This document shows positions 10,252 through 20,658 of a stretch of DNA of 52,741 nucleotides, piece after piece (position 1 is the first letter of the stretch; each line of letters starts with the position of its first letter). Made by a program: the position numbers and the translations under genes. Source of the stretch: Mycoplasma testudineum (GTDB lineage Bacteria; Bacillota_I; Bacilli_A; Mycoplasmatales; Metamycoplasmataceae); NCBI RefSeq assembly GCF_002245785.1, contig NZ_NNCE01000001.1, forward strand, positions 12,624 to 65,364, written 5' to 3'. Below the pieces are notes generated by a model, which worked only from the letters and a program-made list of their open reading frames with translations, had not been told where the DNA came from and did not search any database.

Positions 10252-10327
10252 GCGCCCTTAGCTCAGCAGGTAGAGCAAATGGCTTTTAACCATTGGGTCA
10301 GAGGTTCGAATCCTCTAGGGCGTACCA
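10252..10327 (+). tRNA. tRNA-Lys(UUU)
   Basis: Acceptor GCGCCCT with AGGGCGT, anticodon loop CTTTTAA between AATGG/CCATT stems, so anticodon TTT. T-arm GAGGTTCGAATCCTC; CCA is encoded. Starts 5 bases after tRNA-Leu(UAA) and is co-transcribed with it. Confidence 0.95.
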
Positions 10328-10349
10328 TTTCATTTTAAATGACTAATTT

Positions 10350-10370
10350 ATGTTCTTCGGAACATTTTTT
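10350..10370 (+). terminator. Intrinsic terminator after tRNA-Lys
   Basis: ATGTTC-TTCG-GAACAT with a UUCG tetraloop, followed by Ts. Confidence 0.85.
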
Positions 10371-10460
10371 ATTACTCTTTGTAGTAAGACAAATAATTTT
10401 ACATATTCTTATATCAACTTAGGCCATTATAAAATTTAATTTGCTTTTATAGAATTGGTT

Positions 10461-10466
10461 TATAAT
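10461..10466 (+). promoter_or_regulatory. -10 box of tRNA-Leu(CAA)
   Basis: TATAAT 9 bases before the mature 5' end, so the primary transcript would begin almost at the tRNA. Separate from the preceding tRNA pair. Confidence 0.5.
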
Positions 10467-10475
10467 TTTAAACAG

Positions 10476-10557
10476 GCCCGTGTGGTGAAATGGCAGACAC
10501 AGTTGACTCAAAATCAACCGCGAAAGCATGCTGGTTCGAGTCCAGTCACGGGCACCA
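10476..10557 (+). tRNA. tRNA-Leu(CAA)
   Basis: Acceptor GCCCGTG with CACGGGC, discriminator A, encoded CCA. Anticodon stem GTTGA/TCAAC and loop CTCAAAA give anticodon CAA, reading UUG. T-arm CTGGTTCGAGTCCAG. Confidence 0.95.
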
Positions 10558-10575
10558 TATACAAATGTACCTAAG

Positions 10576-10600
10576 TGAGCAATATTGCTCATTTTTATTT
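10576..10600 (+). terminator. Intrinsic terminator after tRNA-Leu(CAA)
   Basis: Perfect palindrome TGAGCAATATTGCTCA followed by TTTTTATTTT. Confidence 0.75.
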
Positions 10601-10629
10601 TGACTAAAATAGATTAAAATAGAACTATC

Positions 10630-11310
10630 ATGAATATAAAAAAAGCAGCTTTTACAATTTTATCAACATTTGTAATTGCAATATCTGTGACATTATTCAT
10701 TTTATATTCATATACATTAATAACAATCCACTACCAGTTTAATCCTTCAGTGATTAATAATGATGTAATAGCATATGTTAATACCATAATTCCTTTAAGC
10801 ATCTTTGCAATTTTAAGTGCAACAGTTTTAACAGGCTCTATTTTGCTTTACATGATAGGTAAGTATTGATATTCAAATTCGGAATCCAAACAATCAGAAA
10901 ACTATTTAAGATTTAGAAAGAAAAGCAGCTTGATTTATTTTAATTTGCTAGTTATAGTTTTTGTAGTTTTATTAATTTTAACAATTGTAATTCTTAGTTT
11001 AAATATTCATTACATAGAACTATATTATTCTTATTTAGATTTAAGTATTGTGAAAGTACAAGTTAATGTTTCGATTGTTTCACTAGTTTTTTACCCAGTT
11101 TTGTTAATAATCTTTACTTTTATAACTTGATTATTAGTAAAAACATTCGAATTAATCAGAAATTTAAGAGTATTAAGATTAAATACTAAAACTAGTCATT
11201 ATGTAATTAACTCACTAGTTTATAAAATATTTCCGCTTTTAAATAAACTGACATTTAATTATTATAAAAATGTAAATTTAATCTATTTAAATACTATGTC
11301 GAAGAAGTAA
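10630..11310 (+). CDS. Multi-pass membrane protein, unknown function
   Basis: 226 residues with four clear hydrophobic segments: about 8-30, 50-77, 101-123 and 138-165, separated by short polar loops. A basic stretch follows (KTFELIRNLRVLRLNTKTS). No family was recognised. It lies between the tRNA cluster and the large surface protein on the same strand, with about 100 bases before the latter and no terminator seen between them. The ATG lacks a clear Shine-Dalgarno. It is read through TGA(Trp) at codon 80 and again near residue 167. Confidence 0.8.
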
Positions 11311-11414
11311 AAAAGCGATTTTTCCACAAATTTGAAAATTAAACAAAAAAATTTTAATGTGATATTATTACCGTACCAAATCAAATATGGAAATATATTT
11401 AATCGGAGGCAACT

Positions 11415-13973
11415 GTGTTAAATAAAAAAACCGTTATTTTACTAACCGCAGGATTGGGAGTTTTTGTAGTAGGAGCAGGAGCTGCTTCAGGAATCATTGT
11501 TAGCACTAGAAATAATAAAAACGTTACTATAGAACCTGTTCAAGCTGTCCAAAATACAGATTCATCTGAATTTGTTGAGCAAATTAAAAATTTTGATTTC
11601 AATAGAACAGAAAGCGCTCAAAGTATTTTTTCTAAAGGGAAAATGAGTGCAGACCAAGTTTCTAAATATATTGATACAAAAAAATTAAAAGATGATGAAA
11701 AATTAGAAATTGAAGTTACTGAATTAAGTGATGAAAAAGCTGTAATGAATGTTTATGTCTTAAAAAACGAAACTGTACAAAGTCAAAGCGAAATTACAAT
11801 TTCGGATTTTAACAAAACACTTTTTAGTTATAACTCAAATACTAATGTTGAAGTTGTTACTCCAAATACCTTTGAAGAAGAAATTAAAAATTTCACTACT
11901 AAATTAACTTCAAGAAGTTTTCCGGTTAATCCAAAAATACAAACATCAGTTTTTGAAAAGCAATTTAATTCAAAATCAAATGCCGATAAAGTAACTTATG
12001 TTTATTCTTTTAACGATGAACTAAGAACATTATTAAATTCAAGACCAGAATATAGGGTTAGCAAACTTGAAATTACAGATTGAGATAAATTAGTTGTTGA
12101 TTTAAAAGTAACTATGACTAGTTCTGATAAAAGTTGAGAAATTAATTTTAGACTTGCAGATTTTGCTCAAGAAAATGCAAGTTCTAATAATTCAACAAGT
12201 CCAGAAATTGATACTGCATTAATAGAATTAGAAACTATTAAAAAATCATATATGTCAGAATATAAAAATTTAAATGCATCACTTGATTTAAATGCTTTTT
12301 CTTCTGGTTTAACTAAAGATAATTTAATTTCTAAACTTGAATCAAATTTCCAAAATTTTGAATTTTTAGGTAAAGACTATTTAGTTGACTTTACAACTGA
12401 AGTTAGCAATTTACAAAATAAAGTAAACATAAAACTGAAATTACAATCTAAAAACGAAACAGTCATTATAAGTTTTAATTTAGTTAATTTTGTCGTAATT
12501 GATTCTAAATCTGTAGAACAATTTGAAGCACTTGAAAAATTAGTAAAAAGCAAAAACAATTCATTAATTATTAGTGTTAATAAAACTGCAGAAGATTTTT
12601 ATGAATCATTCTTAAAGGGAAATTCAGTTAAAGCTCAAGAAGACTATTTAAAAGCCAATCTAGATAAATCATCTTTAACTGTTTTTAATGAACTTATTAA
12701 AAAAGAACTAAATTTTGCATTTCAATCAAATATAGTATTGAATAAAGCTAATAATGATAGTTCAAGTGGGTATCTAGAATTACAATTAAGTGCATTAATA
12801 AATAACAAAATTAGACACATCAATGTACAAATTGTTGGTTTTTTATCAAAAGTTGAATACCAAGCATTTTTAAATAAAGTTGCTCAAGAAGAATTCCAAA
12901 AAGCACTTCAAAAAGAAATCGAGCAAAAAGCAAAGCAAGAAAAACTTGAATTAGAAAAAGTTAATGCATTAATTACTAAATTGCAAAATACAAAATCATT
13001 AGAAATTAGTGCTTCACAATCACTAAAACAATTGTATGATGAATTAAGAGTTCTTCCATTTAGTGAAGCGATTTTGAAAATAAGAAATTTTGTTAAATTG
13101 AGCGAATTTTCAGAAATCAACAATTATGTTGCTATTGAAAGTGTAATTTTTAATTTCAATACAAAAGCAATAATTGGTCAAAATCCATTAACTGCAACAA
13201 TCAAAGTAGCTCATAAATCTAGAAAGTTTACTTTGGTTTTTGAATTAAAAAAACAAGATGAATTACTAAATTACAATGGTACAACAATTGAAATGAACAG
13301 TACTTATCCTCTTACTTTAATTAGAAAGTATTTTGCTGCATCTGCAAATGATGCTAAAGAAAAATTACAGCCAGTTTTAGATGAATTAAAAAATTCAAAT
13401 TTACAAGTTGTTGAATTTATTAGAAAAACAAGTTTCAAATCAGTTGTTTTAAACCCGCTTGCCAATTCAAAACATAGTTTCAATTTAGAATTGATTGACC
13501 AAAACAATATTAAGTATTTTTTCATCATGAAAATGCAACCTTACAAAGTTAATCTTTCAGAAGCATTTTACATTGAAGAAATGACTGTAAAACTACATTT
13601 AGCAGCTAGAACTAGACAATGACTTTCAAATTACAATTGACAAAGAGTTGCTGAAGTAATTTGGTTTCAACGCTTAGTTTATCCACATATAAAAGATTCT
13701 TTCCAACCGGTTATTGACAAAAATAAAATAAACAATAGAGACGTTAATCAAAAGTTTTCAATTAATCAAGAATTATATAACTTTTTAACAAGTAATAAAG
13801 TTGCGGTAATGCGTTATTTTTCAGTTGGTTCAGATAACCAAATTGGAGTTACTATAGTTTTTGATGCTATTGATGAAAATGGCAATAGAGTTGATAGTTA
13901 TAATGTTGTAAACTTTATAGTTCCTTATATACAAATTTGAGAACCTCATACTCGATATTGAAGAACCTGATAA
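11415..13973 (+). CDS. Large membrane-anchored surface protein of repeated domains
   Basis: 852 residues starting at GTG, 5 bases after GGAGG. The N-terminus is a short basic segment followed by a hydrophobic stretch (about 8-30, ILLTAGLGVFVVGAGAASG) with no lipobox Cys, so it is a signal anchor or cleaved signal peptide. The rest is polar and Lys/Glu/Asn-rich. By eye it holds about six divergent units of roughly 100 residues, each with a helical segment (for example AEDFYESFLKGNSVKAQEDY) and then beta-like sequence ending in a hydrophobic strand such as ETVIISFNLVNF or KFTLVFELKK. This resembles the mycoplasma lipoprotein-associated repeat, but assignment is tentative. Probably extracellular; function unknown. 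Confidence 0.8.
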
Positions 13974-13995
13974 TAATTTACAGCTAATATATTTT

Positions 13996-14029
13996 AAAAA
14001 GCACCCGATTATAATTTCGGGTGCTTTTT
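13996..14029 (+). terminator. Intrinsic terminator of the 852-residue surface protein
   Basis: AAAAAGCACCCGA pairs with TCGGGTGCTTTTT, an 8-bp GC-containing stem flanked by A and T runs. Works in both directions in principle. Confidence 0.9.
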
Positions 14030-14129
14030 AATTACAATTTAGCTATTTTATGCTTAGATTAGATAAATTATTACCAAAGATTTACATTAGATTTAATTGT
14101 TACAAACAATAATTATTAACTACTACGTG

Positions 14130-14135
14130 TATAAT
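14130..14135 (+). promoter_or_regulatory. -10 box of pta-ackA
   Basis: TATAAT 37 bases before the pta ATG; a Shine-Dalgarno GAAGGAA is present. No clear -35. Confidence 0.5.
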
Positions 14136-14172
14136 TAAAGTATTAAATTTATTATTATAGAAAGAAGGAAAT

Positions 14173-15144
14173 ATGGCAATTAATGCGGCTCCATACATCT
14201 TAAAAAGAATGGAGACAATTAAAGAACCTATTAAAATCTTGATAGTAGATGGTGATGACCAACGTGCTATCGAAGCAGCAAAGATATTAGAACAATATCC
14301 AAATGTTGAAATTACTTTACTTGTTGAACAAGACTTAAACATTGGCTCATTAGAATTTATTAATATTAATAAAAATGAAGCTCAATACAAAAATTTTTGT
14401 GAGTTGCTTTTTGAACAAAGAAAAGGAAAAGACAGCATGGATTCAATTAAAAAGGCTTTAAAAACAAGACCTTTTTATGCGATGATGTTATTAAAAAGCG
14501 GGCAATTTGACGGCGTAGTTGGCGGTCTTGCTTACAGCACAGCTGATATTTTAAGAGCTGCTTTTAAAGTTATCGGACCTCAAAAAGGTGTTAAAACTAT
14601 TAGTTCATTAATGATTATGGCTAAAGAAGAAAAAATGATGGTTTTTTCAGATATTAGTATAAATATTGAACCAGATGCATTGCAATTAGTTGATATTGCA
14701 AATAATTCAGCTAAATTTATGGAAAGCTTTAAAATGAATGTTAAACCTGCTTTTCTATCTTTTTCAACTCAAGGTTCAGCTACTAGTCCTCAAAGTACAA
14801 AAATGCTTGAAGCAAAAGAAAGATATAATCAAGAAAATCCACATCGTCCTGCTTTGGGTGAAATTCAATTTGATGCAGCTTTTAGCCCTGAAATATTATC
14901 GAAAAAATATAAAAATCCAGAATTTAATGATGCAACAAATTTATTTATTTTTCCGGACTTAGGTGCAGGAAACATTGGATACAAAATTGCTCAACGTTTA
15001 GGTGTATATGATGCGTTCGGACCAATTATTACTGGAGTTGCACTGCCAGTTAATGATTTAAGCCGCGGTGCTAAAACTGTAGACGTTGTTAATACTGTTT
15101 TCATTACTGCAATTCAAGCACATTCACTAAAAGAAGGTAAATAA
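14173..15144 (+). CDS. pta: Phosphate acetyltransferase
   Basis: Acetyl-CoA + phosphate to acetyl phosphate + CoA; the first half of the acetate-kinase ATP pathway. 323 residues, normal for the short Pta. Family motifs: GQFDGVVGGLAYSTADILRAAFKVIG, the MVFSDISINIEPDA segment, LGEIQFDAAF, and the C-terminal FPDLGAGNIGYKIAQRLG with GPIITGVALPVNDLSRG. Its stop overlaps the ackA start by one base (TAATG), so the pair is translationally coupled. Confidence 0.97.
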   Translation: MAINAAPYILKRMETIKEPIKILIVDGDDQRAIEAAKILEQYPNVEITLLVEQDLNIGSLEFININKNEAQYKNFCELLFEQRKGKDSMDSIKKALKTRPFYAMMLLKSGQFDGVVGGLAYSTADILRAAFKVIGPQKGVKTISSLMIMAKEEKMMVFSDISINIEPDALQLVDIANNSAKFMESFKMNVKPAFLSFSTQGSATSPQSTKMLEAKERYNQENPHRPALGEIQFDAAFSPEILSKKYKNPEFNDATNLFIFPDLGAGNIGYKIAQRLGVYDAFGPIITGVALPVNDLSRGAKTVDVVNTVFITAIQAHSLKEGK

Positions 15145-16334
15145 TGTCAAAAGTTTTAGTAATAAATGCTGGCTCAAGTTCAATGAAAGTTGCGCTTTTA
15201 GATAGCCAGTCAATGGAAGTAATAGCTGAAGGAATTGCTGAAAGAATTGGCTTAAATGTTTCTAATATTAGTTTTAAATTTAATGGTAAAAAATTCACTA
15301 AAGAATTAAAATTAGATAACCATGCTCAAACGGTTAAAGCATTTTTAAGCTTGTGAAAAGAAATTAATCTTTATAAAGATTCTAAAGAAATTACTCACAT
15401 CGGTTTTAGAGCTGTAAATGCAGGACCTACATTTACTAAATCAGAAATTTTAACTGATTCAGTATTACAAGCTTTAACTGATAATATTGATCTAGCTCCT
15501 TTACATAATCCTGCTGCTATTGCTTCAATTAAAGCTTTTAAAAAAGAAATGCCACATGCTAAATTAAGTGTTTCTTTTGATACAGCATTTCACTCAAGCA
15601 TGCCAAAACTAAGTTATGTTTATCCAGTTCCTTTAAAATGAACTAAAGAATTAGGGATTAGAAAATACGGAGCACACGGAACAAGCCACTTATATATAAC
15701 TAAAAAAATGGAGCAAATTTTATCAAAACAAGAAGTTAATATAGTTTCTGCTCACATTGGTAATGGTGCTTCAATTACAGCTGTAAAACATTCTAAATCA
15801 TTAGACACAAGTATGGGATTAACACCATTAGCAGGTGTTATGATGGGAACTCGTTCTGGTGATATTGATCCTTCTATTGCTGAATTTGTGATGAATAAAA
15901 CTAAAATGTCAATTACTGAATTTACACAAGCACTAAATAAAGATAGTGGATTAAAAGGTGTTTCAGGTGTTTCTAGTGACATGCGTGATGTAATTTCAAA
16001 AGCCGAAGAAGGCGATGTTGATGCTGAATTTGCTTTAGAACTATATAGTCAAAAAATTGCAGATTATATTGTGATTTATTTAAATAAATTAGGTCATTGT
16101 AAAAATATTGATGCCATTGTTTTTACAGCAGGAGTAGGCGAAAACTCTTCAGTAATTAGAAAAAAAGTGGTTGAAAAATTAAGACTAGTTAATATTGAAA
16201 TTGATTTACTAGAAAATGAAAAACGTCCAAGCGATTATTTAAAAATTTCTACAAATAATAGTGCAATTGCAGTTTATGTTGTTCCAACAAATGAAGAATA
16301 TGTAATTGCTAAAGACGCTTTAGATTTACATTAA
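15144..16334 (+). CDS. ackA: Acetate kinase
   Basis: Acetyl phosphate + ADP to acetate + ATP. 396 residues, full length. Motifs: VLVINAGSSSMKVAL at the N-terminus, FRAVNAGP-type GFRAVNAGPTFTKSE, SFDTAFHSSMP, YGAHGTSH, SAHIGNGASITAV, DTSMGLTPLAGVMMGTRSGDIDPS and FTAGVGENS. Coupled to pta through TAATG. In glycolysis-poor or arginine-using mycoplasmas this pathway and PGK are main sites of substrate-level ATP formation. Confidence 0.98.
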
Positions 16335-16341
16335 TGAATTG

Positions 16342-16371
16342 ATAACAGGCTTTATATGTCTGTTATTTTTT
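16342..16371 (+). terminator. Intrinsic terminator of pta-ackA
   Basis: ATAACAG pairs with CTGTTAT around an 11-base loop, followed by a T-rich run. Confidence 0.8.
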
Positions 16372-16433
16372 GTTTTTAGATGGAGTTTTGGCTCTAATTT
16401 AAGTGCATAGAGACACTAAATCATAAGCATTAA

Positions 16434-16503
16434 TTGTGAAAATGAGATAATTTACTTAGGAAAGGAGTGATAAGTAGTTAACTAAATTAAGTAAAGGAAA
16501 AAT
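16434..16503 (+). promoter_or_regulatory. Conserved promoter/leader of S8 protease 1
   Basis: The block from TTGTGA through GATAATTTACTTAG (16434-16459) and a following AAAGG are shared with the leader of the inverted paralogue at 33531-33602. TTTACTT (16451-16457) can pair with AAGTAAA (16489-16495), and the 3' arm overlaps the Shine-Dalgarno AAAGGAAAAATATG, so the hairpin could hide the ribosome site. Likely a promoter plus regulatory leader; the regulator is unknown. Confidence 0.6.
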
Positions 16504-18597
16504 ATGAAAAAAAATAAATTAATAAGCCTTTTAGCAGCATCAGCACTTACAGTTACACTTATTGCTGGTATTGCTTCTAATAATTTGCAAAATCTCTCTT
16601 ATAAATTACCCAATTCATTAAATAATAATAAAGTAAATTTAGAAGGTAGTGTTGAACCAATTTATAAAAACTCTGACACCGAAATAAAAAATAAGAGCAA
16701 AATAATAACCATTAAGAATAAATCTTATATGGTCCAATTAGATAAATCTTTCCATGATATAGTCGAAACAAAAGAATATACGACAAGTATTTATTTAAAA
16801 TCTACAGACAATATAGATGAAATTATAAAAACACTATCTGAACAAAATTTTTCACAAATTAATCAGATTCATATTTCATCTGTTTTACCATTAATTTTAA
16901 TTACATTTGATGATGAAAAATTTTATGAAAATAATGACAATATTTTAATGTCTTTACCATTTGTAGATTTTTCAATTTCCGAAGTTTCAAATAATATTGT
17001 AAATCGCGAGTTATTTTATGACAAGATTGAAGACATAACACCAATAAGGATTAATAATAATCTATTTAGAAACGAACTTTACAATTATCATAAAACTAGA
17101 TCAAATAATTCACATTTAGGTAAAGTAAAAGTGGGAGTATTAGAAGCTGGTGGATATGTAGATAAGAATAATGATGCATTTAATATTTGAAGAAACACTA
17201 TTCATACTATGGATAAGGATATTACATTTAATAAAACATCTGATCATGCTACAGCAGTGGCATCATTAATTACCGGAAAAAATTCTATTACCAACGATAC
17301 AGAAATTTACAGTGGTGTTGTTACAAATTACACAGATCTAATAAAAACTTTTGAATGAATGATTCAAAATGGTGTAAAAATAATAAATCATAGTTATAAA
17401 AGAACTATTGTTGAACATATTAAAGGAATAGTAAATGGCAAGGAAGTAACAATTGACAAAAGGTTTATGGGTTATGTTGGATACGACCAGTTCAATTACT
17501 ACTTAGATTATATTTCACAGAGATACAATATTACAAATATTTTTGCTGCAGGAAATGATGCCGAAGAAACATTTGAAGGAAGAAATTACGAAAAAATTGA
17601 AGGTTGAGCACTTAGTCCGAATGTTATAGCGGTTGGAGCATACTCTAAATCATTAAATAAAAATAATACAGAACTAATTTCAAAAACAGATTATTCTGAA
17701 TCTGGAGTCGAAGAAAGCGGACTGAGTAATAAATATTATTCATTTACTGATTTACCTAAGCCGATTATTGTTGCCGAAGATAATGTTATAATAAAGTCCA
17801 AAAAAACAGAAAGTGGATTTTATGATGCTGTTGGCACAAGTTTTTCGGCTCCAAGAGTTACATTAGGATTAGCCCTAGTTGATCAAAAATTCAAAAATCT
17901 TAATAGTAGAGTAGATACTCATATGGCAATATTGGCTGCTTCTGGCAATAATTTTAAAAACAAACCATACACTAATGGCGAAAGAAAAAATGATGTCATT
18001 CGCTACAATGGTTTTGATAAAAAAGTAGGAGCAGGTAAATTAGATTATGACTCAATTAAAATTGCGGCACAAAACGTAAAACAGTATGAAGTTCCTCATC
18101 AAACTAAAAAATTTGAAGTTACCACTGATATGTTTATAATAGATTACGGCAAAATCATATCAATTGGTGTTGCGTGATTATACAATGCAGGATATAAAAT
18201 GGAAGTTGAACTTCCGAGAAATAATTTTTTATATGATTTTATCCCTCGTGAAGGTCCAGCAATTATTTTTGGTTCAAATGGCGGGCCAACTCATAAAACT
18301 AAAGAAGGACAAGCTAACTTTCAAGAAGGTTACACAATTATTAAAGGAACAATATATTCTGATTTCGATGTTTACTTAGAAAATTGAAATGCATGAGGAC
18401 AAAGATGGGAAACAGCAGTATCAGCACGAAGTTCATCTACAAATGTTGAAAGATTGGTGTATGAAAATAGATATGGAGGTTATACAAATAGTTTTAGAAT
18501 TAGAATTGTGAAATATAGAACCGCAGAATCAAAATACGTAACCAAAGCTATTGATAAAATGTCTTTAAGCTATGTTATTTGAGACAAGGATAATTAA
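16504..18597 (+). CDS. S8 subtilisin-like secreted serine protease with Glu in the Asp position (copy 1)
   Basis: 697 residues with an N-terminal signal/anchor segment (4-25). A propeptide-like region is followed by a subtilase core: KVGVLEAGG (Glu214 where S8 has the catalytic Asp of DTG), SDHATAVASLI (His248), FAAGND (oxyanion Asn351) and GTSFSAP (Ser446). About 200 C-terminal residues follow, probably a beta domain. The core is recognisable but divergent. Its stop TAA is directly followed, in the same frame, by the ATG of a lipoprotein gene, so the two are coupled and probably work together at the cell surface. A paralogue with the same partner lies inverted at 31458-33530. Substrate unknown. 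The frame was followed through several TGA(Trp). Confidence 0.85.
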
Positions 18598-19584
18598 ATG
18601 AAAAAGTACACTAAATTAATTTTGTCATTTTTTACATTTTTATCAATCCCATTAGCAGCATGTAATCCCCCCGATACATCAAATATTGTTGAAAAAGAAA
18701 AAATAAATTACGAATTAAATTTATCTATTGCAAACAAAATTGAGCGTAATATAGAAAAAATCAAAACCATAAATATCGAATCAGAAATATTGAATTTAGC
18801 AGTAAAAGTTAATTATTCATTTAATTTAAATTTACAAAATGAACTTGCAAAATTAAAATTCAAAGATTATCCGCTTAAGGAATCTGATATAAAAAATTAT
18901 ATTACTGGTTTTATTGACACTATAAAAAATAGAGAAATAATTGAATCACTAACTTCAAAGGAAATTAATAAACTATTTGAAAGTCAATTGTTAAATAAAC
19001 AGGAATTAAATATAAAATTCAAACAAAGTATAAGTGGAAAATCACAATACGATAGATTTCCGAATTTTTACAAAATAATTGATTCATTTTCCGATTTTAA
19101 GCAATATTTGGCATATTCTAAAGACTTGCCTTTAAGTAAATTAACTGATGATTCAAATATTTTAAGTTTAAAAAAATTACAAGCAGACAGTTTGGATAAC
19201 CTAATTGAATTTAACGGCATAAGCGAAAACTTCTTTAAAGATAATTTATTACTAATATCTGGATTAGCATTTTATGAAGAAGTGATAAATATAAATTATG
19301 ATGAACATTCACAAAAATTAAACTTAGAAACACTAACTATAAAAAATTTTCCAGATTCGAACAATAATTATTTTGCAACCGTAAATAAATTGCAAGAAGA
19401 TAAAATTGAAGAACCTTTACCTGTCCAGGATTTATCTTCAGTAATTTACCGTTGATCTAGACAGAATGAATGATTAATTGTATTAAATAAGCAGCAATTA
19501 GGAATTGGTGAAAAAATTGAAGATATTGAAATTAGTGAAACAAATTTAGATAATTATGATTTACTAGTTGAAAAATATATTTAA
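18598..19584 (+). CDS. Lipoprotein partner of S8 protease 1
   Basis: 328 residues with a lipoprotein signal peptide; lipobox PLAAC, acylated Cys at about residue 22. The rest is Lys/Asn/Glu-rich and mostly helical. It is a paralogue of the protein at 29950-30948: shared SDFKQYLAY, LDNLIEFNGI, ENFFKDNLLL and the FIDTIKNRE segment. The ATG abuts the protease stop codon with no gap; AAGGA inside the protease 3' end serves as Shine-Dalgarno. No known family was recognised. Conservation of the pairing suggests an accessory, inhibitor, chaperone or substrate-binding role for the S8 protease (inference). Confidence 0.85.
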
Positions 19585-19649
19585 ACTTCCACCTAATCAT
19601 CTAGGCAAAATCAGGTATAAATTAGCTAATAATTTATTAGAATTATTTT

Positions 19650-19679
19650 TTGACACACTAAACGGAGTTGTTGTATAAT
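19650..19679 (+). promoter_or_regulatory. Strong promoter of the str operon
   Basis: TTGACA (19650-19655), 18-base spacer, TATAAT (19674-19679): the best sigma-A-type promoter in the window. Leader of about 50 bases ending in GAAAGGAAAAC before rpsL. Confidence 0.9.
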
Positions 19680-19734
19680 GAAACAAGTTTTCTAATTTTG
19701 AAGACTGCCAAAATTAATAAATTGAAAGGAAAAC

Positions 19735-20151
19735 ATGGCAACAATTAACCAATTAATTCGCCAGGCACGTAAGCCTAAAGTTAAAAAACCTAATGCACCT
19801 GCATTAAGTCAAAACTTTAATTCTATTCACAAGAAATATACTAAACTTTCTTCACCTTTTAAAAGAGGAGTTTGTACAAGGGTTGCAACAATGACACCTA
19901 AAAAACCTAACTCTGCTTTGCGTAAATACGCAAGGGTAAGATTGTCAAACGGAATGGAAGTAACTGCTTACATCCCTGGAGAAGGACATAACTTACAAGA
20001 ACACAGTGTTGTTTTAATCAGAGGAGGTCGTGTTAAAGACTTACCTGGGGTTAGATATACAATTGTACGTGGAACTCAAGATACAGCTGGTGTAAATAAC
20101 AGAAAACAAGCTCGTTCACGTTACGGTGCTAAATCACCTAAATCAGAATAA
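19735..20151 (+). CDS. rpsL: 30S ribosomal protein S12
   Basis: Decoding-centre protein of the small subunit. 138 residues, normal length. Contains [11 protein letters not shown] (the loop with the Lys tied to streptomycin response), the [27 protein letters not shown] motif and the C-terminal [10 protein letters not shown]. First gene of the str operon; strong promoter and Shine-Dalgarno. Confidence 0.99.
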   Translation: MATINQLIRQARKPKVKKPNAPALSQNFNSIHKKYTKLSSPFKRGVCTRVATMTPKKPNSALRKYARVRLSNGMEVTAYIPGEGHNLQEHSVVLIRGGRVKDLPGVRYTIVRGTQDTAGVNNRKQARSRYGAKSPKSE

Positions 20152-20181
20152 TTATTATTAAATTAGAGAAAGGAAAATAAT

Positions 20182-20652
<471 letters not shown>

Positions 20653-20658
20653 TTGATT

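Noticed and set aside
20653-20658. TTG at 20653 as the fusA start
   Set aside because: Adds Met-Ile before the conserved MARDF N-terminus of EF-G.
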